Assembly: GCA_035279525.1 (NCBI GenBank)
Contig: DATEHQ010000006.1
Location: 1-17,119, forward strand
Reading direction: 5' to 3'
Origin: DATEHQ01 sp035279525
GTDB lineage: Bacteria; Chloroflexota; Dormibacteria; Dormibacterales; Dormibacteraceae
Length of the DNA: 17,119 bases
A program made the position numbers and the translations under genes. The notes beneath the pieces are model-generated. The model was not told where the DNA came from. It did no database searches and worked only from the letters and a program-made list of their open reading frames with translations. Each line of letters begins with the position of its first letter. Position 1 is the first letter of the stretch. Shown piece after piece: positions 1 through 6,901 of the stretch.

Positions 1-169
1 GTGAAATGTCTCGCCCCTGGTCTTCCCCGCCAGGGCGGGGAAGTACCGGCCGAAGGCCGAGGATGGGGCCAGGGATCAGTCTTCCCCGCCTGGCGTGAGA
101 TGTCTCGCCACCGGTCTTCCCCGCCGGGGCGGGGAAGTACCGGCCGAAGGCCGGAGGTGGGGCCGGGGT
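1..169. repeat. Tandem GC-rich hairpin repeat beyond the 3' end of the dehydrogenase gene
   Basis: Two copies of a unit of about 73 bp start at 1 and 95 (period 94) and differ at only a few bases. Each contains a 10-bp stem, CTTCCCCGCC pairing with GGCGGGGAAG across a 2-nt centre (22-43 and 116-137), followed by a second hairpin CGGCC-GAA-GGCCG (47-59; 6-bp stem at 140-154). A third left arm, CTTCCCCGCC, stands alone at 81-90. The block begins 4 bp past the stop codon of the minus-strand dehydrogenase, so it would lie in that transcript's 3' end. There is no T-tract, so an intrinsic terminator is not proven. It could equally be a REP-like extragenic repeat. The left edge is cut by the window, so more units may exist. 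Confidence 0.75.
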
Positions 170-173
170 AGCT

Positions 174-1481
174 CTACCCGGCGACCTTCTTCGCCACCGG
201 CCACCCGATCGCGAGGTAGACCGCGCCCGCCTCCCGCACCCGCGCCGGATCCACCGCGGCCCGGCCGTCGAGGACCACGCGCAGACGCTCGAAGCGCCGC
301 CAGTCGAGGTTCCTGAACTCGCTGTGCCACGCCTGGATGACGACCGCGTCCGCCGACCGGGCCGCGTCCGAATCCAGGTTCACGACCTGGGCCTCCAGGT
401 GGCTCAGCTCGTCTGCTGTGAAGAGGGGGTCGGTCACCATCACCTCGGCGCCCGCGCGATGCAGCAGATCGACCACCGTCAGCGCGGTGGAGAACGCCAG
501 CTCTTTCACGTCCTCGCGGTAGGACGCTCCCAGCACGAGCACGCGCTTCGAGCGCAATGAGCCGAGCTCGCGCGCCAGCTCATCGATCCCGTAGCGCGCC
601 ATCCCGTCGTTGGTCTGCCTTCCATCCCTGACCAGCCCGAGCTCCCCGTCTGTGGAGTCCGCCAGAAGGAAGTGGGGATAGACCGGGATGCAGTGCCCGC
701 CCACGCCGATGCTCGGGCGGTGGATGTGAGAGTAAGGCTGCGAGTTGGCCGCCTTGAAGGCCTCGAGCGCGTTCACGCCACGGTCCGACGCGTACAGGGC
801 GAGCTGATTGGCGAGCGCGATGTTGACGTCTCGATACGTGGTCTCGGCCAGCTTCGTGAACTCGGCGGTCTCGGCGTTCTCGACCGCCCAGACCTCGGCG
901 TCGAGGACCGAGCGATAGAACTCGACAGCCCTGCGCGTGCTCGAGGCGTCGACGCCCCCCACGATCTTGGGGTACTTGCGCAGATCCTCGAAGATCCGCC
1001 CGGCGTAGAGGCGCTCGGGGCTGAACGCAAGCCCGAAGTCCGCGCCGGCCGATTGACCCGACTCCTCCTCCAGCATCCGACCGAGGCGCTGCCGCGTCGT
1101 TCCGACCGGAAGCGTCGTCTCGTAGACGACGAGGGCCCCGCGACGCAGCCCGCGGCCGATCGCTCGAGTGGCCGCGTCGATGTTGCGGTACTCGATTGCG
1201 TGGTCGTGGCCGACCATCAGTGGAACGATCACGACGACCACGTCGGATTCGCGCACTGCGGCGGTCGTGTCTGTCGTGGCGCGCAGATGGCCGCTCTTCA
1301 CGGCAACCGCGATCGCCTCCTCGAGGCCAGGCTCCTCGCGCACGTGCGAGACCCCTTTGTTCGTGGCGTCGACCACCGGCTGCAGCACGTCACAACCGAT
1401 GACGTGCATGCCCTTGCCGGCGAACTGCGCGGCAAGGGGAAGCCCGATCTTGCCCAGTCCGACGACGGCGACGGTCGTCAC
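174..1481 (-). CDS. Nucleotide-sugar dehydrogenase (UDP-HexNAc 6-dehydrogenase, WbpA/WecC-like)
   Basis: A 435-residue protein of the UDP-glucose/GDP-mannose dehydrogenase family, which oxidises C6 of a UDP-hexose or UDP-HexNAc to the uronic acid using two NAD+. The Rossmann motif VGLGKIGLP is at residues 7-15, FSPER at 153-157, conserved Lys210 in FTKLAETTYRDVNIALANQ, and the catalytic-Cys signature GVGGHCIPVYPHFL has Cys264. A second Rossmann half with VLVLGASYREDVKEL starts near 314. Length is normal for the family. The GTG start at 1481 sits directly before the first Rossmann strand and overlaps the stop of the upstream ligase gene (GTGA, 4 bp), implying translational coupling. The frame stays open much further upstream, but only as a shadow of the ligase gene. 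UDP-GlcNAc, UDP-ManNAc or UDP-Glc cannot be told apart as substrate; the pathway context favours an N-acetylhexosamine. Confidence 0.9.
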   Translation of the reverse strand: MTTVAVVGLGKIGLPLAAQFAGKGMHVIGCDVLQPVVDATNKGVSHVREEPGLEEAIAVAVKSGHLRATTDTTAAVRESDVVVVIVPLMVGHDHAIEYRNIDAATRAIGRGLRRGALVVYETTLPVGTTRQRLGRMLEEESGQSAGADFGLAFSPERLYAGRIFEDLRKYPKIVGGVDASSTRRAVEFYRSVLDAEVWAVENAETAEFTKLAETTYRDVNIALANQLALYASDRGVNALEAFKAANSQPYSHIHRPSIGVGGHCIPVYPHFLLADSTDGELGLVRDGRQTNDGMARYGIDELARELGSLRSKRVLVLGASYREDVKELAFSTALTVVDLLHRAGAEVMVTDPLFTADELSHLEAQVVNLDSDAARSADAVVIQAWHSEFRNLDWRRFERLRVVLDGRAAVDPARVREAGAVYLAIGWPVAKKVAG

Positions 1482-2845
1482 GCCTTGAGCTCGATGGAAC
1501 GAATCGGGGACTCCTGCGTCCTCGCCGCGTAGAGCAGTCCCAGGGCAAGCCACAGGTACGGCTCCTCGATGAAGCGGCCCTCGAACTGGCTGTACAGGCC
1601 GATCGGGACGATGACCACCGCCGGGATCAGGATCCACAGCCGCCACTGCGTGGGCCGCTTGAGCGACGCGATCACCTCGCGCAGCAGCAGGCCGAGAAAC
1701 GCAAGTACCAGCACTACTCCGACCAGGCCCTGCTCGGACATGATGGTGATCGCCGACGAATGCGAGAGCGTGGCCGGTGGATTCGCCGGCAAGAAGTTTC
1801 GATAGTGCGTGAGCAGAGCGTGCTGGTAGCCGCCGAATCCCACACCAAAGATCGGGTGGTCCCTGAACATCTGCAGGCCTGACCTGATCAGGTAGATGCG
1901 CACGATGTCGAGGTCGCTGGTCGCCTGGGGCTGATTGACGAGGGGCCCTGGGTGGACGACGTTCTGGCTCCCGGCGACGATCGATTCGATGCCGCGCACG
2001 ATCCTCGGCATCGTGTTGGGCGTGAGCGCCAGCGCCGCGAAATAGACCGCGAGCGTGGCCGCGCCGATCGCGAGCGCCCGCTTGCGGCCGACCCACATCG
2101 CGCCGGCCGCTCCCGCGATCACGGCGCAGAACCCATAGAGCAGCAGCGCCGACTTCGAGTACGTGAAAGCGAAGAAGGCGGTGCATGTGACGGCCGCAGC
2201 CGCGGCGAGCTGGACGGGTCCCTTGCGCCCGGCAAACATCAGGATCCCCGCGCACATGCCGAGCGTCAGGAAGCGCGCCGCGATGTCTGGGTCTCCGAAC
2301 GTACCGTTCACACGGACTCCCGCGGGGTCCGCCCTCCATATCGACAGGTGTGTGAAATGGAGAAAGGCGATGAGGAGAGCGACGCCAATGCCCGAGATGA
2401 GAAAGGCGACCCAGGCGTCGCGCTGCGCCTCCTCGGTCCGCACGAGGTTGACCACCAACACCGCCATGGCCGAGTAGGCGATGACGTCGACCACCACGTT
2501 CGTCGATCCCGGTGCGCGCGTCACGGCCCAGCTGACCAGCGACGCGAACACGTACAGCACCAGCACCGCGAGGCTTGTACCCAGAGGGATGACCAGGGTA
2601 CGGCGACCGATCATCAGCAGGTAGGCGAACGCGAGCCCCACCACGAGCAGCACCCATCGCGCCAGCTGGAGCTTCAGGTACGTCGCGGTGAACTCGAGCG
2701 GCAGGGTGATGATGAACGCGGGCAGGCCGAACCGAGTGATCGTCTCGGCGACTCTCGTCGCAAGGCCCGCCGGCTGCTCGTGGGTTTTCGCGACGACCGC
2801 AGGTGGGTTGGCCAGGCTCCGCGAGCCAGGCCGGTCGGCGGTCAC
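1478..2845 (-). CDS. O-antigen ligase/polymerase-like membrane protein (copy 1)
   Basis: A 455-residue, very hydrophobic protein with about ten predicted membrane segments and a large periplasmic-type loop around residues 275-365. It belongs to the O-antigen ligase/Wzy superfamily, which either polymerises lipid-linked repeat units or transfers the finished glycan to its acceptor outside the membrane. Visible hallmarks are HPIFGVGFGGYQH (330-342) and the loop His362/Glu371 in LSHSSAITIMSEQG, followed by closing helices and LYSQFEGRFIEEPYLWL near the C-terminus. The GTG start at 2845 lies 3 bp after the stop of the paralog upstream, and the gene overlaps the dehydrogenase downstream. No Shine-Dalgarno sequence is evident, so coupled translation is likely. 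Ligase and polymerase cannot be separated from sequence alone. Confidence 0.82.
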   Translation of the reverse strand: MTADRPGSRSLANPPAVVAKTHEQPAGLATRVAETITRFGLPAFIITLPLEFTATYLKLQLARWVLLVVGLAFAYLLMIGRRTLVIPLGTSLAVLVLYVFASLVSWAVTRAPGSTNVVVDVIAYSAMAVLVVNLVRTEEAQRDAWVAFLISGIGVALLIAFLHFTHLSIWRADPAGVRVNGTFGDPDIAARFLTLGMCAGILMFAGRKGPVQLAAAAAVTCTAFFAFTYSKSALLLYGFCAVIAGAAGAMWVGRKRALAIGAATLAVYFAALALTPNTMPRIVRGIESIVAGSQNVVHPGPLVNQPQATSDLDIVRIYLIRSGLQMFRDHPIFGVGFGGYQHALLTHYRNFLPANPPATLSHSSAITIMSEQGLVGVVLVLAFLGLLLREVIASLKRPTQWRLWILIPAVVIVPIGLYSQFEGRFIEEPYLWLALGLLYAARTQESPIRSIELKA

Positions 2846-2848
2846 GCG

Positions 2849-4201
2849 CTAAATGTTATGTGAACCCACTTTGAGCATTCTCCGGCCGGCGATTGCGCCA
2901 TAGAAGAGGGCCAGCATCAGCCACAGGTACGGCTCCTCCAGAAAGCGACCCTCGAACTGGCTGTACAGGATGATCGGCACGATCAGCGTCGCGGCCGTTG
3001 TCGCGTAGACGATCCGGCGGTTGAGCACCGCCTCCCGAGCCAGCAGCACGAGCAGGGCGAAAAGAATGAGCAGCCCCACCGCGCCGAGCTCGGCCGCGAT
3101 GGTGATGAACGCCGTGTGCGACGCGACGTCGGGATTCGGGACGTTCGACGGTATGTAGTGCCTGTAGGTGGTGGCGAGCCGGTGCTGGTACGCCCCGAAG
3201 CCGACGCCCAGCAGCGGGTGGTCCTCGAACATCCTCACGCCCGCCGCGATCAGGTAGCGGCGGTTGTCCTCCAGGGCCGAGACGTCGGTCGAGCTCTGGG
3301 CCGACGCGCCTCCCCCGGGCACGCTGACCGTGTTACCGGTGACGAGGCTCGCCACGGTGGCCTCGGCCTCCAGCGCTCGGAGCCGGGTGTCGGGAGTGGC
3401 AAGGACCGAGGCGGCGAAGAGGACGATGGCGCAGGCGGCCACGGCCAGCGCCCGGCGCCATTGTTTCGCCGCCAGCCCGGCCACCGCGACGGCGAGCGCG
3501 AGCGACAAGACGAGCAGTGCGAGCCCTGAGCGCGAGTAGGTGAGAGGAACCACCGCCGCACACGCGAGCGCGGTTGCGATCGCCAGCCACCGGTTCGCGT
3601 GTCGCGTCGCGAAAAGGATCACCGCGGCGGCCGCCCCGAGCGTGAGGAAGCGGGCGGTGATGTTCGGGTCGGCGAACGTGATGTTGAGCCGGTGGGCGAC
3701 CACCGGGTTCGGGGTCCAGATCGTCAGGTGCGTGACGTAGAGCACGAAGCCGAGCACGGCCACGCCCAGCGCCGAGGCCAGGAAGGCGGTCCAGGCGCGG
3801 GCCTGCTCTCGCGGTGTGAGGAGCAGGTTCATGAGCATCAGCGCCACGAACGGATACAGGGCGACGTCCAGGAGCGGCGGCGTGGAACCGGGCGCGCGAG
3901 CACGCAGCCAGCTGGCGATCGCGTAGACGACGAGCAGCGCAAGTGCGACCGCGCTCGCCACGCGGGGCAGGACCAATGTGCGGCGGCGGGTGAGCAGCAG
4001 GTAGAGGAAGGCGGCCGCGGTGATGACCATCGCCCAGCGGGTCAGCGGCTGCCGGGTGATTCGCGCCGTGAATTCCAGCGGGAGGGTCAGGATGATGGCC
4101 GCGGGTCCGTACTCGGCGATCAGGCCGGCGGCGCGGGCCACGAGGGACGGCGGCGCGATCGGGGAGTCGCGTTCCTCGGCGGCTAGACTCGGTACGGCCA
4201 T
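2849..4201 (-). CDS. O-antigen ligase/polymerase-like membrane protein (copy 2, tandem paralog)
   Basis: A 450-residue multi-spanning protein paralogous along its whole length to the next gene downstream. Both share LPLEFTA near residue 41-47, RRTLV, RAPGST, DHP-x-x-GVGFG-x-YQH (327-340 here) and the C-terminal YSQFEGRFxEEPYLWL. The putative active residues His362 and Glu371 fall at identical positions in both. Expected role is periplasmic polymerisation or ligation of lipid-linked glycan. The ATG start at 4201 has GAGGAG about 12 nt upstream, on the far side of usual spacing. It is the first gene of a three-gene minus-strand operon and diverges from the flippase across only 39 bp. The loop at about 285-310 is Gly/Ser/Ala-rich and differs from copy 1, which is where substrate specificity could differ. 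Confidence 0.82.
   Translation of the reverse strand: MAVPSLAAEERDSPIAPPSLVARAAGLIAEYGPAAIILTLPLEFTARITRQPLTRWAMVITAAAFLYLLLTRRRTLVLPRVASAVALALLVVYAIASWLRARAPGSTPPLLDVALYPFVALMLMNLLLTPREQARAWTAFLASALGVAVLGFVLYVTHLTIWTPNPVVAHRLNITFADPNITARFLTLGAAAAVILFATRHANRWLAIATALACAAVVPLTYSRSGLALLVLSLALAVAVAGLAAKQWRRALAVAACAIVLFAASVLATPDTRLRALEAEATVASLVTGNTVSVPGGGASAQSSTDVSALEDNRRYLIAAGVRMFEDHPLLGVGFGAYQHRLATTYRHYIPSNVPNPDVASHTAFITIAAELGAVGLLILFALLVLLAREAVLNRRIVYATTAATLIVPIILYSQFEGRFLEEPYLWLMLALFYGAIAGRRMLKVGSHNI
4184..4189 (+). promoter_or_regulatory. Candidate -10 element for the flippase gene
   Basis: TAGACTCGG begins at 4184, inside the 5' end of the divergent ligase gene. The same nine bases occur at 15306, before the epimerase gene at another divergent junction. 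The implied start of transcription near 4196 leaves a leader of about 45 nt to the TTG at 4241. No convincing -35 box is visible, so support rests on position and on recurrence of the motif. Confidence 0.27.
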
Positions 4202-4240
4202 CGTGATTCTCGACTCCTCAGACGCGGAGCGCTGAGCGCC

Positions 4241-5611
4241 TTGACGGCGCCGTCCACAGGCCGCCGCGCCGGCGGTCTTGTGACCTCGGCGTCGCTGACC
4301 CTGGCCGCTCGTGTCGTCGCTTTCCTTTTTTCCGGCATCACAAACGTCATCCTCGCTAGAAGTCTTGGTCCGGAAGGCCGCGGCGTCTACGCGGTGGCCG
4401 TGATGTTCTCAGCGATCGCTTCGCTGCTCGCCCAGCTCGGCGTCGGCCCGGCCAACGTCTACCACCTCAGCAAGAAGCTGATCGACCTGGACGAGCTCAT
4501 CGGTCACGCGACGTCGATGGCCCTCTTGATGGGAACGTTGTGCTTTTCGATAGTCCTCGGCTTCGTGCTCGTGACGCATTCGACCACGGTGCTGGGCATC
4601 GGCGCCAGATTCCTGGTCATCGCGACAGCGGCCGTCCCGTTCATGCTCCTGACCGCCTTCATGCAGAGCCTGCTGCAGGGCGGGCAGCGTTTCGTCCATT
4701 TCAACGCCGTCCTGCTGGTCCAGTACGCGGCGCCGACCTTCATGCTCGTGGTCTTCCTCCTCGTCTTCCGCCACGACCGCACGCTCGGTGCCGTGACGGC
4801 ATGGACGGCGAGCGCGGCCGTGACCGCGGCGTGGGCTGTTTATTGGGTGGCGCCGCTGTCCCGATTTTCTTTTCGGCTGCGGCGGCGGACCATGCGCTCT
4901 CTTCTGCGTTTTGGAATCCTCAGCTACCTCGGCAGCCTGACGTCGTTCGTCAACTACCGCTTCGACGTGTTGATCGTCAACCTGTTCGCTGGGGCGCGCC
5001 AGGTCGGCCTCTACTCGGTCGGAACGTCACTCGCCGAGATTGTCTGGTTCATCGCCAACGCGGCCAGCATCGTGCTCGCACCGAAGGTCGCGTCATCGCA
5101 GCCCGAGGAGGGCGATCGCGTCACCGAGCGGGTGGCGCGCGTGGTGGGGCTGCTCGCAATCGTTTGCGCGGGCCTGCTGGCCGTGACCGCGCCGTGGCTC
5201 GTGGTCTTCTTCTTCGGCGCGGCGTTCGCCGAGTCGACATGGGCGGTGTGGCTGTTGCTGCCGGGGATCGTGACGTTCTCGATCGGAAGGATCCTTTCCA
5301 TGTACCTGCTCGGCCGCAACCGGCTCAAGGTGGACCTGCTCGCGGCGGCGTTCGGCCTTGTCATGACGCTGCTGCTCGATTTCGTGCTGATTCCTGTCTA
5401 CGGCTTCCGCGGCGCGGCCATCGCGTCGTCGGTCGCTTACACGTCGGCCATGCTCCTCAACCTGGTCTGGGTGGTCAGGCACTCGACGATGACGGTGGGC
5501 AGCCTCCTGGTCGCCCGGCCTCACGACATCGAGCTGCTGTGGAGGCGGACACGCGAGTCGGGGCTCGCCGGGTTGAGGGTGGGAGGGCGGTTGGTCGGCC
5601 GCGGGCTGTAG
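4241..5611 (+). CDS. Wzx-like polysaccharide flippase (MOP superfamily)
   Basis: A 456-residue integral membrane protein with 12-14 hydrophobic segments, of the polysaccharide biosynthesis/oligosaccharidyl-lipid flippase family. It would flip undecaprenyl-diphosphate-linked repeat units to the outer face of the membrane. The N-terminal segment with ITNVILARSLGPEGRGVYAVAV is characteristic. The middle cytoplasmic stretch carries basic residues (RFSFRLRRRTMRSLLRFG) before the second half. The chosen start is TTG at 4241, with GGAG 11 nt upstream; an in-frame GTG at 4280 is the alternative and would remove 13 residues. It is transcribed away from the ligase pair and ends 30 bp before a palindromic array. 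Export by this protein and polymerisation by the neighbouring ligase-like proteins imply a Wzx/Wzy-type pathway; no Wzz-like chain-length regulator is seen here. Confidence 0.87.
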   Translation: MTAPSTGRRAGGLVTSASLTLAARVVAFLFSGITNVILARSLGPEGRGVYAVAVMFSAIASLLAQLGVGPANVYHLSKKLIDLDELIGHATSMALLMGTLCFSIVLGFVLVTHSTTVLGIGARFLVIATAAVPFMLLTAFMQSLLQGGQRFVHFNAVLLVQYAAPTFMLVVFLLVFRHDRTLGAVTAWTASAAVTAAWAVYWVAPLSRFSFRLRRRTMRSLLRFGILSYLGSLTSFVNYRFDVLIVNLFAGARQVGLYSVGTSLAEIVWFIANAASIVLAPKVASSQPEEGDRVTERVARVVGLLAIVCAGLLAVTAPWLVVFFFGAAFAESTWAVWLLLPGIVTFSIGRILSMYLLGRNRLKVDLLAAAFGLVMTLLLDFVLIPVYGFRGAAIASSVAYTSAMLLNLVWVVRHSTMTVGSLLVARPHDIELLWRRTRESGLAGLRVGGRLVGRGL

Positions 5612-5640
5612 CGCAAGGCGGACCGCCGCTCGACCTGATT

Positions 5641-5702
5641 TCCGATAGTCGCGCCTATCCGTGTCGAACCGCCGCCGTCGATTCGGAGAGGCCGGCCTAT
5701 CC
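5641..5702. repeat. Palindromic repeat array B (2 units, 42 bp period)
   Basis: Two near-palindromes, ending at 5660 (GATAGTCGCGCCTATCC) and 5702 (CGGAGAGGCCGGCCTATCC), lie exactly 42 bp apart. They belong to the family seen also at 6722-6866, 10370-10491 and 13847-13988. A very degenerate third copy may end near 5742. The array starts 30 bp after the flippase stop. An open reading frame that starts at 5661 runs through it, but the likely real start of the next gene is 5805. Confidence 0.7.
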
Positions 5703-5804
5703 AGGTTGGGTTGCCCGCCCGGGCCGGGCTGTCGGCGTATCTGGTGCCTTAACGGGCAAGGTTGCTTTCAGCAGCGCGCGCGGGCATTGTGGCGGGACAG
5801 AAGA

Positions 5805-6686
5805 GTGAGGTCGCCATCTCCCGTTGACCTGAGCCGGGGCCCGTTCTTGGTGGCGACTGCGAGGCGAGCAGGCATCACGTGGGAACATTTGCAGACGTCG
5901 AGCTGGACTCGCATGAGCCGCGGTCAATACGCATCGAGCCGGCTGGAAAGAAATATCCATCTGGAGCTGCGTGCGGCTGAGCAGCGGCTGCCTCCCCAGT
6001 ACGCTTTCTCGGGGCGCACGGCGGCGTGGATTCTGGGTCTGGACATGTCCCCATGCAATCCCATCGAAGTGACTGTGCCGCGAGATGCTTCCATCCGGGC
6101 TCGGGTCGGAGTGAGGCTCAGGAGGGCATCGTTGCCAGACGGCGACGTGGTCAGGCGTCGCGGCTTTCGAATCACCTCCGCACTGAGAACCGTCCGCGAT
6201 CTCGGCAGCATCGCCGATTTGGCCGAGTCCGTCGTCGCGGTCGATCTCGCCTTGCACGCTCGGTTGCTGGGCGCAGCCGAGGTGGCCTCCTACATTCAGG
6301 GCCATGCGGGTGCAAAAGGCATCAAGAGGCTGCGCCGTGCGGCGCAACTTGCGGACGAACGGTCCGAGTCACCGATGGAGACCCGCCTGAGGATCGCATT
6401 GATCACTGCGGGCTTACCGACGCCATGTGTCCAGGCCGAACTTCATGATGCGTCCGGGAAATTCGTCGGCCGCGCCGACCTCTACTACCCTGATCGAAGG
6501 CTGGTCATCGAGTACGACGGGAGCGCGCACCGAGACCTGCTTGTCCCTGATCTAAGGCGCCAGAACGCCCTGGTCAACGCCGGCTACCATGTGCTCCGGT
6601 ACACGGCGGCCGACCTTCGGATTGCAGGCTGGGTCGCGGCACAAGTCAGCCAGGCACGGGACCTCTTGGCGGGACGCACTGCGTAG
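5805..6686 (+). CDS. AbiEi-like N-terminal region plus DUF559 (Vsr-like endonuclease fold) protein
   Basis: A 293-residue soluble protein. Residues about 11-45 (RGPFLVATARRAGITWEHL, then MSRGQYAS) resemble the winged-helix start of AbiEi-type antitoxin/transcription factors. The C-terminal part is DUF559, a PD-(D/E)XK/Vsr-like fold: SPMETRLR (Glu192), GRADLYYPDRRLVIEYDG (Asp225, Glu236), then RRQNALVNAGYHVLRYTAAD. DUF559 proteins are common but mostly of unknown function; nuclease activity is plausible, not shown. The GTG at 5805 is preferred because GGGA lies 7 nt upstream and homology begins here. The frame extends back to a GTG at 5661, but that stretch is made of intergenic palindromes. 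The gene has no evident role in polysaccharide synthesis, stands alone between two repeat arrays, and looks slightly less GC-rich than its neighbours. A complete AbiE-type toxin partner is absent. Confidence 0.72.
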   Translation: MRSPSPVDLSRGPFLVATARRAGITWEHLQTSSWTRMSRGQYASSRLERNIHLELRAAEQRLPPQYAFSGRTAAWILGLDMSPCNPIEVTVPRDASIRARVGVRLRRASLPDGDVVRRRGFRITSALRTVRDLGSIADLAESVVAVDLALHARLLGAAEVASYIQGHAGAKGIKRLRRAAQLADERSESPMETRLRIALITAGLPTPCVQAELHDASGKFVGRADLYYPDRRLVIEYDGSAHRDLLVPDLRRQNALVNAGYHVLRYTAADLRIAGWVAAQVSQARDLLAGRTA

Positions 6687-6721
6687 TCCGGACGAATCCG
6701 GTCAAGATGCCCGCGGCGTTT

Positions 6722-6866
6722 TCGGTTAGGCCGGCCTAACCGAGTCGCCGCGCCTTTCCATCACCGGATTGTCCGGCCTGTCCGGCTCGGGAGGCCGTTG
6801 GATTCTCGGATAGTCCGGCCTGTCCGGCTAGATTGTCCGTCCAGCCCCGGTTAGTCCGGCCCATCC
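6722..6866. repeat. Palindromic repeat array C (4 units, 41-42 bp period)
   Basis: Four cores start at 6724, 6766, 6808 and 6849: GGTTAGGCCGGCCTAACC, GGATTGTCCGGCCTGTCC, GGATAGTCCGGCCTGTCC and GGTTAGTCCGGCCCATCC. The steps are 42, 42 and 41 bp. The first lies in a perfect 22-bp palindrome (6722-6743; half site TCGGTTAGGCC). Relative to the usual core, that copy has changed both arms together (GGATAG/CTATCC to GGTTAG/CTAACC), which keeps the dyad. The array fills the gap between the converging DUF559 and sugar-transferase genes. It is oriented as a downstream element of the minus-strand sugar transferase, whose stop is 36 bp away. Confidence 0.8.
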
Positions 6867-6901
6867 GAGGGTGCGAGCGCAAGGCGGACGCGGCTCGAAC
6901 G

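Noticed and set aside
1..173. Small proteins encoded in the left-end hairpin repeat
   Set aside because: The open frames there are short, Arg/Pro/Gly-rich and repetitive, as expected from translated GC hairpins. There is no ribosome site and no recognisable domain.
1482..2657. Long upstream extension of the dehydrogenase frame (total 827 residues)
   Set aside because: It is the out-of-frame shadow of the ligase-like gene. The conserved Rossmann start is at the GTG at 1481, which overlaps the ligase stop.
1952..2863. 303-residue open frame on the plus strand opposite the ligase gene
   Set aside because: Its composition is Arg/His/Asp-rich, typical of an antisense shadow in GC-rich DNA. The minus strand has a clear membrane protein.
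5661..5804. N-terminal extension of the DUF559 protein from a GTG at 5661
   Set aside because: This stretch runs through an intergenic palindromic repeat and shows no protein family similarity. The GTG at 5805 has a ribosome site and fits the start of the AbiEi-like region.
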